Part shown: piece by piece, positions 28,384-36,798 of the stretch
Layout: each line of letters opens with the position of its first letter
Numbering within the stretch: position 1 is the first letter of the stretch
Assembly (NCBI RefSeq): GCF_002161555.1
Contig: NZ_NFHZ01000006.1
Span: 1-64,000 of the forward strand
Direction of reading: 5' to 3'
DNA length: 64,000 nt
Source of the DNA: Barnesiella sp. An55
GTDB taxonomy: Bacteria; Bacteroidota; Bacteroidia; Bacteroidales; Barnesiellaceae
Program-made: the position numbers and the translations under genes
Notes under the pieces: model-generated
Told to the model about the DNA's origin: nothing
The model's database searches: none
Seen by the model: only the letters and a program-made list of their open reading frames with translations

Positions 28384-29646
28384 ATGGAGCTTAAAAGAGT
28401 TGTAGTAACAGGTCTTGGTGCAATCACTCCGCTGGGAAATGATGTTCCCTCTACATGGGATGCCCTCCTGAAAGGAGTAAGCGGAGCAGGACCTATTACG
28501 CTTTTCGACGCATCTGAATTCAAGACTCAATTTGCTTGCGAGGTAAAGAACTTCGACCCGCTGAAATACTTCAGCGCCAAGGAAGTGCGTAAGCTCGACC
28601 GCTACACCCAGTTTGCTTTGGCCGCTACACAAGAGAGCATGGCCGACTCAGGTCTCGATCTCGAGAAAGTAAACAAAGACCGTGCCGGAGTCATCTTCTC
28701 GGCAGGTATTGGCGGTATCAGCACCTTTGAGCAAGAGGTAGGGAACTATGCCGTTGCCCCCGAAAAAGGGCCTCGCTTCAGCCCCTTCTTCATTCCCAAG
28801 ATGATTGCCGATATTGCAGCAGGACAAATCTCCATGCTGTATGGATTCCGGGGTCCCAACTTCGGTATTGTATCGGCCTGCGCATCGTCCACCCACGCCC
28901 TCATCGACGCCTATAACTATATCCGTCTGGGCAAAGCCGACTTGATCGTATCGGGTGGTGCCGAAGCTGCAATCACGGTCTCGGGAGTAGGTGGATTCAA
29001 TGCCATGCACGCACTCTCGACCCGTAACGATTCGCCCGAAACGGCATCGCGTCCGTTCAGCGCCTCGCGCGACGGTTTCGTCATGGGTGAAGGTAGCGCC
29101 TGCCTTATTCTTGAAGAACTGGAACACGCATTGGCCCGTGGGGCTAAAATCTATGCCGAAGTAGTAGGTGGCGGCATGTCGGCCGACGCTTATCACCTGA
29201 CGGCTACCCACCCCGAAGGCTTAGGTGCCAAACTCGTGATGCAAAACGCTCTCGACGATGCCCACATGGCTCCCGAAGAGATCGACTACATCAACGTACA
29301 CGGTACCTCGACTCCTGTTGGTGACAAATCAGAAGCCAAAGCGATTTTGGAAGTATTCGGCGATCACGCCTATGACCTCAACATCAGCTCGACCAAGTCG
29401 ATGACCGGCCACCTGCTGGGTGCTACCGGTGCACTGGAGGCCCTCATCTGCGTGAAGACCATCGACGAAAGCATCGTTCCCCCCACCATCAATCATGCCG
29501 AGGGTGACGACGATCCCGAAATCGACAACAAACTGAACTTCACCTTCAACAAGGCTCAGAAACGCGAAGTCAATGCAGCCCTGTCAAATACCTTTGGTTT
29601 TGGTGGACACAATGCAAGTATAATCGTAAAGAAATTCACGAAATAA
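28384..29646 (+). CDS. fabF: Beta-ketoacyl-ACP synthase II
   Basis: FabF condenses malonyl-ACP with acyl-ACP in fatty acid elongation. The 420-residue protein has the thiolase-fold active site Cys166 (SACASSTHA), His306 (NVHGTSTPVGD) and His343 (MTGHLLGATGA), with GEGSACLILE before the second half and the C-terminal NTFGFGGHNAS. It overlaps functionally with acpP upstream, and rnc follows 6 bases after its stop, the acpP-fabF-rnc order known from many bacteria. Confidence 0.97.
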   Translation: MELKRVVVTGLGAITPLGNDVPSTWDALLKGVSGAGPITLFDASEFKTQFACEVKNFDPLKYFSAKEVRKLDRYTQFALAATQESMADSGLDLEKVNKDRAGVIFSAGIGGISTFEQEVGNYAVAPEKGPRFSPFFIPKMIADIAAGQISMLYGFRGPNFGIVSACASSTHALIDAYNYIRLGKADLIVSGGAEAAITVSGVGGFNAMHALSTRNDSPETASRPFSASRDGFVMGEGSACLILEELEHALARGAKIYAEVVGGGMSADAYHLTATHPEGLGAKLVMQNALDDAHMAPEEIDYINVHGTSTPVGDKSEAKAILEVFGDHAYDLNISSTKSMTGHLLGATGALEALICVKTIDESIVPPTINHAEGDDDPEIDNKLNFTFNKAQKREVNAALSNTFGFGGHNASIIVKKFTK

Positions 29647-29652
29647 ACAAAC

Positions 29653-30462
29653 GTGCTTAAAACGATTTATAACCGTATAAGGCTCCTTATGTTACGTCAT
29701 AAGGAGCCTTATGTTCTTTATCATGACCTGTTGGGATTCTGGCCCAACAACATACGCCTCTACGAGATTGCCTTCCTGCACAGCTCCTCGTCGATTTGCG
29801 AACAGGGACGGCGCATCAACAACGAGCGCCTCGAGTTCCTGGGCGACGCTATTCTCGACGCCATCGTCGCCGACATACTTTTCCACCGGTTCGACAACCG
29901 CAAGGAGGGCTTCCTCACCAACACACGGGCCAAAATCGTTAAACGTGAGTCGCTCAATGCCATTGCCCTGAAAATTGGGATAGACCGTTTCATCACCTAT
30001 TCGATGCACATCAGTTCCCACAACAGCTACATGTATGGCAATGCCCTCGAAGCCCTCATCGGAGCCATCTATCTCGACAAGGGGTATGACTTCTGCAAAC
30101 ACTTTATCGAAACCCGCATCATCGACTCGCTCATCGACCTCGAGAAGATTTCGAAAGAGGAGAGCAACTTCAAGTCACGCCTTATCGAATGGTGCCAAAA
30201 GCACAAAATCGACATCCAGTTTGCGCTGGTCGAGACTCTGGTCGATAAAAACAACAACCCCATATTTCAGTCACAGGCCCTGCTGGGCGGATTGTCGGGT
30301 GGCATAGGCATAGGCTATTCCAAGAAAGAGTCGCAACAGAACGCAGCCCATACGGCCATCGAACGCCTCCGCAAAGACAAATCCTTTATGCAACTGGTAC
30401 TGGCTACCCGCCAAAGCGAAAATCCCGAAATTGTCACAGAAAAAACACAAGACAAACAATAG
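29653..30462 (+). CDS. rnc: Ribonuclease III
   Basis: RNase III cleaves double-stranded RNA in rRNA maturation and regulation. The 269-residue protein has the signature NERLEFLGDAILD (57-69), the second metal site in NALEALIGAIYLDKG, and a C-terminal double-stranded RNA-binding domain (about 170-240, ending GIGYSKKESQQNAAHTAIE). The start is a GTG at 29653, 6 bases after fabF; an ATG at 29689 is possible but would shorten the N-terminal helix. The tail of about 25 polar residues lies beyond the usual end. Confidence 0.93.
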   Translation: MLKTIYNRIRLLMLRHKEPYVLYHDLLGFWPNNIRLYEIAFLHSSSSICEQGRRINNERLEFLGDAILDAIVADILFHRFDNRKEGFLTNTRAKIVKRESLNAIALKIGIDRFITYSMHISSHNSYMYGNALEALIGAIYLDKGYDFCKHFIETRIIDSLIDLEKISKEESNFKSRLIEWCQKHKIDIQFALVETLVDKNNNPIFQSQALLGGLSGGIGIGYSKKESQQNAAHTAIERLRKDKSFMQLVLATRQSENPEIVTEKTQDKQ

Positions 30463-30480
30463 AATAACGAGGGAATTAGC

Positions 30481-30488
30481 TATTTTTG
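30481..30488 (+). promoter_or_regulatory. -7 box of the GH3-family gene
   Basis: TATTTTTG matches TAnnTTTG and places the transcript start near 30494. The next ATG, at 30513, is therefore the likely start, not the upstream TTG at 30486. Confidence 0.5.
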
Positions 30489-30512
30489 CTTCTCATTGAA
30501 AACTTGCGACAC

Positions 30513-32012
30513 ATGAATCTCACAAAGTTGCTACGCCCGGTGTTCGACAAACGCCTCTCTCAAATAGACCGTTATGCCGACTATGGCGACATCATACAAC
30601 AAGAAATGCTTATCGACCTGATTCGAAAAGCCCGAAAGACACAATTAGGCTCGACCTATCGGTTCGACGAAATATCTTCCTACAAAAGTTTTACCGAGCG
30701 TGTACCCATCAGCAGTTACGAAGAGCTGAAGCCCTATATCGAGCGCACCATGCAGGGCGAACAGAACATCCTGTGGCCCACCCCTATACGTCACTTTGCC
30801 AAATCGTCGGGAACGACCAACGACAAAAGCAAGTTCATACCGGTGAGTGCCGAAGCCCTGCGCTATTGCCACTACCAGGGGGGTGCCGACTGTGTGGCTC
30901 TATATCTGCGCGAGAACCCCGAGAGCCGCTTCTTCTCGGGCAAAGGCCTCGTGCTGGGCGGAAGCCGGGCCCAGAATCCTTTCGGGAAGGCCTACTGCGG
31001 CGACCTCTCGGCCATCCTCATTCAGAACATCAGCCCCCTGGTCAACCTCATCAGAGTCCCCTCAAAAAAGATTGCGCTCATGAGCGAATGGGATGCCAAG
31101 CTCGAGGCTATTGCCAACAGTACCATCGGGAGCGACGTGACCAACCTCTCGGGTGTTCCCTCGTGGTTTCTCGTCCTCATCAAACACATCTTGAAGAAAA
31201 CCGGCCGGCAAGACCTCTCGGAGGTGTGGCCTCACCTCGAGGTATTCTTCCACGGAGGCATCAGTTTTGCCCCCTATCGCGAGCAATATCTCCAGCTTAT
31301 CTCCAGCCCCCGGATGCACTATGTCGAGACCTACAACGCCTCTGAAGGCTTCTTTGCCGTGCAGAACGACCTCTCTACGCCCGGCATGCTACTGCTCATC
31401 GACCTGGGCATCTTCTTCGAGTTCATCCCGTTGGGAGAAGGCAGCGAACGGGCTGTCCCCCTGTGGGAAGTCGAAGCCGGGCGAAACTACGAACTGGTCA
31501 TCACCTCAAACGGCGGCTTGTGGCGCTATCGCATGGGCGACACCGTGAAGGTGCTCTCGACCCACCCGCTGAAGATATGCGTATCGGGTCGCACCAAACA
31601 CTACATCAATGCCTTCGGCGAGGAGCTGATGGTCGATAATGCCGAGCAGGCCATTGCCCGCACCTGCGAGCAGACGGGAGCCAGCGTGCTCAACTACACG
31701 GCGGCTCCGGTATATATGACCGACCACAACAAGGGGCGACACCAATGGCTCATCGAATTCAGCAACCTGCCTGTTCCCGTCGAGGAGTTTGCCCGACGGC
31801 TCGACCAGAACCTGCAAGACCTCAACTCCGACTACGAAGCCAAGCGCTTCAAGAGCATCGCCCTCGAATGTCTCGAGGTCATTCCCGCCAAAGCCGGCAT
31901 ATTCGACGACTGGTTGCGCGACCATAACAAACTGGGCGGCCAACACAAGATTCCCCGCCTCTACAACCAGCGCGACATTATCGAGGAGATACTCCAGTAC
32001 AACAACCGATAA
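30513..32012 (+). CDS. GH3-family acyl-adenylating protein
   Basis: The protein of 499 residues belongs to the GH3 family, named from plant auxin-conjugating enzymes and unrelated to glycoside hydrolase family 3. The family activates a carboxylic acid with ATP and joins it to an amine. Visible motifs are the nucleotide-binding loop FAKSSGTTNDKSKFIPVS, then ETYNASEGFFAVQ, LVITSNGGLWRYRMGDTVKV and the C-terminal SGRTKHYINAFGEELMV. Bacterial members occur widely in Bacteroidota with unknown substrates. It has its own promoter and follows acpP-fabF-rnc, so an acyl substrate is conceivable, but that is only context. A terminator follows at 32070. Confidence 0.8.
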   Translation: MNLTKLLRPVFDKRLSQIDRYADYGDIIQQEMLIDLIRKARKTQLGSTYRFDEISSYKSFTERVPISSYEELKPYIERTMQGEQNILWPTPIRHFAKSSGTTNDKSKFIPVSAEALRYCHYQGGADCVALYLRENPESRFFSGKGLVLGGSRAQNPFGKAYCGDLSAILIQNISPLVNLIRVPSKKIALMSEWDAKLEAIANSTIGSDVTNLSGVPSWFLVLIKHILKKTGRQDLSEVWPHLEVFFHGGISFAPYREQYLQLISSPRMHYVETYNASEGFFAVQNDLSTPGMLLLIDLGIFFEFIPLGEGSERAVPLWEVEAGRNYELVITSNGGLWRYRMGDTVKVLSTHPLKICVSGRTKHYINAFGEELMVDNAEQAIARTCEQTGASVLNYTAAPVYMTDHNKGRHQWLIEFSNLPVPVEEFARRLDQNLQDLNSDYEAKRFKSIALECLEVIPAKAGIFDDWLRDHNKLGGQHKIPRLYNQRDIIEEILQYNNR

Positions 32013-32069
32013 TTGACAGAGAGAGGGCCCCAGATTAGGGTCATCCCCTCTTCATCCCCCAATAAAAGT

Positions 32070-32106
32070 AACGAGAGCCGCCCTGCATGGCAGAGCGGCT
32101 CTCGTT
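32070..32106. terminator. Terminator between the GH3-family gene and metG
   Basis: A perfect 12-base stem AACGAGAGCCGC / GCGGCTCTCGTT with a 13-base loop lies between these convergent genes and can serve both. Confidence 0.7.
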
Positions 32107-32130
32107 GTCTATATTATCTATCAAGTGTTA

Positions 32131-34173
32131 TCACTTCACCTCCGAGCCGGGAGCAATCTCGTCGGCCGCCGGGGTGATGACAATCAACCGACCGTCGGCA
32201 TCCTCGGCCGAGAGTATCATGCCTTGCGACTCGATACCCTTGAGTTTGCGAGGTTCGAGGTTGGCCACGAAGCATACGTTCTTACCCACCAGCTCCTCGG
32301 GTTTGTAGTGCTTGGCTATACCCGACACGATGGTGCGACCGCCCAGACCGTCGTCGATGCGGAACTGCAACAGCTTGTCGGCCTTGGGCACCTTCTGGCA
32401 CTCGAGCACTTTACCCACGCGGATGTCGAGTTTGGCAAAGTCGTCGAAAGGCACATTCTCGCGCACCGGCGCAGCCTTGTGATTCTTCAGCTCGTTGGCC
32501 TTCTTGGTCTCCAGCAGTTTGTTTACCTGAGCCTCGATTACGCTGTCGTCGATCTTCTCGAAGAGCAGCTCAGGTTTACCCAGCTCGGCTCCGGCCGGCA
32601 GGATATCGGTGCGGCCCAGCATGTTCCAGTCGCAGTGGTGCATGTGGAGCATACCGCGCAACTTCTCGGCCGAGAAGGGAAGGAAGGGCTCAAAGGCAAT
32701 CGCCAGGTTGGCCGTAATCTGGAGAGCCAGATTCAAGATAGTAGCCACCCGGGGCATGTCGGTCTTGGCCAACTTCCAAGGCTCGGTATCGGCCAGATAC
32801 TTGTTACCGATACGGGCCAGGTTCATGGCCTCCTTGAGGGCATCGCGGAAACGATAGTGATCGAGATAGTTCTCGACCGACGCCTTCACGTCGGCAAACT
32901 CTTTCAAGGTTTCGCGGTCGTAGTCGGTCAACTCGCCGGCCTCGGGCACCTTGCCCTCGAAATATTTGTGGGTGAGCACCAGGGCACGGTTCACAAAGTT
33001 GCCCAAGATAGCCACCAGCTCGTTGTTGTTGCGGGCCTGGAAGTCTTTCCAGGTGAAATCGTTGTCTTTGGTCTCGGGAGCATTGGCCGTGAGCACATAG
33101 CGCAACACATCCTGCTTGCCGGGGAAATCCTCGAGATACTCGTGCAGCCACACAGCCCAGTTGCGCGAGGTCGAAATCTTGTCACCCTCGAGGTTGAGGA
33201 ACTCGTTGGCCGGCACATTGTCGGGCAAGATATAGCTACCCTCGGCCTTCAGCATGGCGGGGAATACGATGCAGTGGAACACGATATTATCCTTACCGAT
33301 AAAGTGAACCATCTTTGTCTCGGGGTCTTTCCAGTAGAGTTCCCACTTGTCGGGGAGCAGCTCCTTGGTATTCGAGATATAACCGATGGGAGCATCGAAC
33401 CACACATAGAGCACCTTGCCCTCGGCCCCTTCGACCGGTACCGGCACACCCCAATCGAGGTCGCGGCTCACGGCACGGGGTTGCAGGCCCATATCGAGCC
33501 ACGATTTGCACTGCCCATACACATTGGGTTTCCACTCCTTGTGTTCGTCGAGAATCCAGTGACGCAAGAAAGGCTCCCACTTGTCGAGGGGCAGATACCA
33601 GTGTTTCGTCTCGCGCAGCACCGGTTTGTTGCCCGTGATGGCCGACTTGGGATTGATCAGGTCGGTTGCGTTCAACGAAGTACCGCAAGCCTCGCACTGG
33701 TCGCCATAGGCATGCTCGTTGCCACAGTGCGGACAGGTACCGGTAATATAGCGGTCGGCGAGGAACTGATTGGCCTCCTCGTCGTAATATTGCATCGAGG
33801 TCTTCTCGATAAATTCGCCCTTGTCGTATAGTTTGCGGAAGAAATCAGAAGCCATCTTCGTGTGAATGGCCGAGGTCGTGCGCGAATAGATATCGAATGA
33901 TATCCCAAACTCCTCGAACGATTTCTTAATAATGTTGTGGTAGCGGTCCACGATATCCTGCGGAGTCACCCCCTCGGCTTTGGCCTTGATGGTGATGGGC
34001 ACACCATGCTCATCGCTACCGCCTATCATAATCACATCCTCGCCCTTTAAGCGCAGATATCGCGTGTAGATATCTGCCGGTACATACACACCTGCCAAGT
34101 GGCCTATATGCACAGGACCGTTGGCATAAGGCAATGCGGTCGTAACCAGCGTACGTTTGAATTTCTTCTCCAT
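32131..34173 (-). CDS. metG: Methionine-tRNA ligase
   Basis: MetG charges initiator and elongator tRNA-Met. The 680-residue protein has the class I signature HIGH at residues 22-25, a zinc knuckle ([17 protein letters not shown]), the KMSKS counterpart DKISTSRNW, the anticodon-binding helical domain, and a C-terminal tRNA-binding domain of the EMAP/Trbp111 type (about 575-680: [42 protein letters not shown]). Such fused C-terminal domains are usual in this phylum. Its promoter box is at 34286-34279 inside a repeated element, with a leader of about 100 bases. Confidence 0.97.
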   Translation of the reverse strand: MEKKFKRTLVTTALPYANGPVHIGHLAGVYVPADIYTRYLRLKGEDVIMIGGSDEHGVPITIKAKAEGVTPQDIVDRYHNIIKKSFEEFGISFDIYSRTTSAIHTKMASDFFRKLYDKGEFIEKTSMQYYDEEANQFLADRYITGTCPHCGNEHAYGDQCEACGTSLNATDLINPKSAITGNKPVLRETKHWYLPLDKWEPFLRHWILDEHKEWKPNVYGQCKSWLDMGLQPRAVSRDLDWGVPVPVEGAEGKVLYVWFDAPIGYISNTKELLPDKWELYWKDPETKMVHFIGKDNIVFHCIVFPAMLKAEGSYILPDNVPANEFLNLEGDKISTSRNWAVWLHEYLEDFPGKQDVLRYVLTANAPETKDNDFTWKDFQARNNNELVAILGNFVNRALVLTHKYFEGKVPEAGELTDYDRETLKEFADVKASVENYLDHYRFRDALKEAMNLARIGNKYLADTEPWKLAKTDMPRVATILNLALQITANLAIAFEPFLPFSAEKLRGMLHMHHCDWNMLGRTDILPAGAELGKPELLFEKIDDSVIEAQVNKLLETKKANELKNHKAAPVRENVPFDDFAKLDIRVGKVLECQKVPKADKLLQFRIDDGLGGRTIVSGIAKHYKPEELVGKNVCFVANLEPRKLKGIESQGMILSAEDADGRLIVITPAADEIAPGSEVK

Positions 34174-34278
34174 TTTTCCTTAATTTCTATCCAGTTAAAT
34201 ACAACCTTGGGGATATTGTCCCCACCGATTTCCGCACGCCCGGCATCCCGTGCAGCGAGCGGTTTTCGACATTTTGTA

Positions 34279-34286
34279 CAAAGATA
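34279..34286 (-). promoter_or_regulatory. -7 box of metG
   Basis: On the minus strand TATCTTTG matches TAnnTTTG. Transcription would start near 34272 and run about 100 bases before the metG start codon. The box forms one end of the repeat described at 34280-34420. Confidence 0.5.
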
Positions 34287-34420
34287 CGTAAAGGTGAGCG
34301 TAGAGGCAAACAGAAAACAAAGTTTTCACGTTTGACTATACCGAACCGACTCCTTTCTTCTGGAAAGATAGTGAAAGGTGAGCGTAGAGACAAACGGAAA
34401 ACAAAGTTTTCAACGTTTGA
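34280..34420. repeat. Tandem extragenic repeat, two copies 84 bases apart
   Basis: Copy 1 (34280-34335) and copy 2 (34364-34420) share AAAGATA, then AAAGGTGAGCGTAGAG, CAAAC, GAAAACAAAGTTTTC and CGTTTGA with few differences. The GAAAAC-AAA-GTTTTC part folds as a hairpin flanked by AAAC and GTTT. Copy 1 carries the metG -7 box; copy 2 has lost it (GAAAGATA). A shorter related sequence is at 56659-56684, upstream of the flippase gene. The rest of the 420-base gap between metG and the GH13 gene holds only the terminator at 34506. Confidence 0.7.
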
Positions 34421-34505
34421 GACATTCTACCTCCATAAAGAGAGCGAAAAGGAGTGCAGAAGCAATATTCGTCTGAACCTTCTCATCCAGCCGAATCCAA
34501 AAATA

Positions 34506-34536
34506 AAGCAGCAGCCTCATCGCGAGGCCGCTGCTT
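34506..34536 (-). terminator. Terminator of the sus operon
   Basis: AAGCAGCAGCCTC pairs with GAGGCCGCTGCTT (12 of 13) around the loop ATCGC, about 58 bases past the susG stop. The upstream plus-strand sequence CAAAAATAAA supplies a T-rich tail on the minus strand, so it fits a terminator for the minus-strand operon. Confidence 0.65.
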
Positions 34537-34593
34537 CCATCCATCATGTAACACCTTTACGGTGCACTCTTATGTTCAATACACTCAAAACAA

Positions 34594-36648
34594 TCAGTTG
34601 TTCTGCAACAGATATACGACCGACGAGTAAGCCCCCAGTCTGACGGAAATTCCCTCTTCTTCCACTTTGGAAGAGACACTGCCCGAGGTGGCTATGGCCT
34701 TCTCGATTTTGTCGGTAAGAGGCAATCCGATAATGGCACTGCCAAAGTTATGCACGACCAGTATGCGCTGGTCGCCCTTCGTCATATACCAGGCGGCAAC
34801 CGTAGGGTACTGCGAGTTCTCTTCGTTATAGACTTCGTGCCGCGACATCGTACCCGAGGCCAAAGCCGGATAGGTTTGCCGCACATGTGCAAAGGCGAGA
34901 TAGGTGTTCAGGAGCGAACCCGCGTCGGTTTGCTGCTCGCTCACGGGCTTCACCTGCGAAGCTACCGAGGGATCGATCTTGGTCGTGTAGCTCGTGGTGT
35001 AGTTATCGCCCCAGAGCATGGGACTGCGCACATACTCGTCGCCATTCGCCTTGGTGCCATAGATACCCAGCTCTTCGCCATAATAGATATAGGGCGACCC
35101 CGGAGCCGTGAGCAGCACGGCTGCCGCCAGGCGGCACTTGTTGGCCGAACGGTTCAGTTTCGAGGCAGCCCGATCCTCATCGTGATTGCTCAGCTTGGTG
35201 GCCCGGATATAGTCGGGACGATACGAGGCATACTCTTTCTGATACGAGAGCAGGTCTTTGACCAGGTAACAGCCCTGGTTGTTGTTGATGGCCCACTCTA
35301 CCCGATACCAGAACGAGAACTCAAACAAAGCGGGCAGTCCCTGATAATAGGGTGCTACCTCGTTGTGTTCCGAGAGCACCTCGCCCACCATGTAGAAGTC
35401 GTCGGTGTGGCCCTGCTGTTTGTAATAGCTGTTCATATCGTCGTAGAAGAGTCGCAGGAAACGGGGGTTCTCGTCGGAGGTGGCATTGTGATAGATGTGC
35501 TTCACGGCATCGAGACGGAATCCCTCTACCCCACGGTCGATCCAACCTTTGGCCGCACTGCTGATGGCCTGATAGGCCGGCGACTCGGCTGCCTGATCGA
35601 CGGGGCCATAGTTCAAATCGGCAAACCAGTCGGTACTGAAAGCCGAATGGAAATACCACATCTCCATACCCTCCAGTAAAATATTCTGGGCATTCTCGCC
35701 CTGTTTCAGGGCAAAGGGTTCGCCCAGCCGGGCCTGGTCACCCAGCCGGGCGGCTCCATATTTGTAGTTGCCCCACAGCGTGTTGCTGGTGCGAATGAGG
35801 AATCCCCACGACGAAGCGAAATCGACCGTCAACTCATAGATGCCGTTCCCCTTGTCGTAGAACTTTTTGCAAACGGCATCGCCATAATACAGATACTTGT
35901 CACTACCAGTCGAGGACGAGGTGTTGTCGGCATCGACATCGGCCTGGGTAGCCTGGGTCACCGTGACCGTGGGTTGCGAGGGCGAACTCCAATCGAGGGT
36001 AAAGGTGTAGTATCCACCAGCCTCGGTAGGAACGGCAAACCACTCGCCCGATTTATAACCGGCAGCCCCCTCGCTTGCAATCATGGGCACCCGTCCGGCC
36101 TGAATATCGGCCGCCGGATCTTGCGAAAAGCTGTAATAGTCGCGATACGGACTGTCGAGCGACGAGGTGGCCTGGGTGAACCAGGGGTGATTGCGGCCGG
36201 TATGGTTCATCACGTAGTCGAGATAGATACTTATACCCCGCGCCCGAGCCTCGCTCACCAATCGATCGAAATCGTCGAGAGTACCGTATTGCGGATTTAC
36301 CGCGGTATAGTCGGTCACGTCATAGCCGTGGTACGACATGGCGGGATGTATGGGCGACAACCAGATGGCAGTGATGCCCAGTTGCTTCAGGTAATCGAGT
36401 TTGGCGGTAATACCGTTGAAGTCGCCCGTGCCGTCACCGTCACTGTCGGCAAACGAATAGACAAGTAACTGGTAGGTGATATCGGCTCGCCGAGTCCCGT
36501 CCCACGCATCGGGCGAAGCAACCACGTCGCTCCATTGCCCCGACTGCCCAGAGTCGGGCGAACTGCCATGGACATCGTCGTCGCTACATGCGGCCAACGC
36601 AAGCAACAAGCCATATAACAAGAGAAATGGAAATAAAAATCTTTTCAT
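34594..36648 (-). CDS. susG: SusG-like alpha-amylase lipoprotein (GH13)
   Basis: SusG is the cell-surface amylase that makes the first cuts in starch. The start at 36648 (MKRFLFPFLLLYGLL) is chosen because it opens a lipoprotein signal with Cys21 (LALAAC); an ATG 31 codons upstream gives no signal. The GH13 triad is Asp380 (GFRLDAVKH), Glu423 (MVGEVLSEHN) and Asp490 (SNHDEDRAAS). Their spacing of 43 and 67 residues equals that of B. thetaiotaomicron SusG (388, 431, 498, from memory). An insertion between the B domain and the active site (about 200-320, YYTFTLDWSSPSQ, DKYLYYGDAVCKKFY) corresponds to the CBM58 starch-binding module of SusG. It is the last gene of the operon, 150 bases after susF. 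Confidence 0.92.
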   Translation of the reverse strand: MKRFLFPFLLLYGLLLALAACSDDDVHGSSPDSGQSGQWSDVVASPDAWDGTRRADITYQLLVYSFADSDGDGTGDFNGITAKLDYLKQLGITAIWLSPIHPAMSYHGYDVTDYTAVNPQYGTLDDFDRLVSEARARGISIYLDYVMNHTGRNHPWFTQATSSLDSPYRDYYSFSQDPAADIQAGRVPMIASEGAAGYKSGEWFAVPTEAGGYYTFTLDWSSPSQPTVTVTQATQADVDADNTSSSTGSDKYLYYGDAVCKKFYDKGNGIYELTVDFASSWGFLIRTSNTLWGNYKYGAARLGDQARLGEPFALKQGENAQNILLEGMEMWYFHSAFSTDWFADLNYGPVDQAAESPAYQAISSAAKGWIDRGVEGFRLDAVKHIYHNATSDENPRFLRLFYDDMNSYYKQQGHTDDFYMVGEVLSEHNEVAPYYQGLPALFEFSFWYRVEWAINNNQGCYLVKDLLSYQKEYASYRPDYIRATKLSNHDEDRAASKLNRSANKCRLAAAVLLTAPGSPYIYYGEELGIYGTKANGDEYVRSPMLWGDNYTTSYTTKIDPSVASQVKPVSEQQTDAGSLLNTYLAFAHVRQTYPALASGTMSRHEVYNEENSQYPTVAAWYMTKGDQRILVVHNFGSAIIGLPLTDKIEKAIATSGSVSSKVEEEGISVRLGAYSSVVYLLQNN

Positions 36649-36798
36649 GGTGAATGGTCGATAGTCGATTGTTGTGACACTCCCTGCCACACGGGCAGGT
36701 GGTGAGTCGTGTAAAATATAGGGAGAGAGACCGGCCTCCACCCGGGGACAAGCCGGTCTCTCTGCTGCTTCAGATTTATTTATCGTGACAGGTTATAC

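Noticed and set aside
30486-30512. N-terminal extension of the GH3-family protein from a TTG start
   Set aside because: The TTG lies inside the TATTTTTG promoter box, so it cannot be translated from that promoter; the ATG at 30513 is the sensible start.
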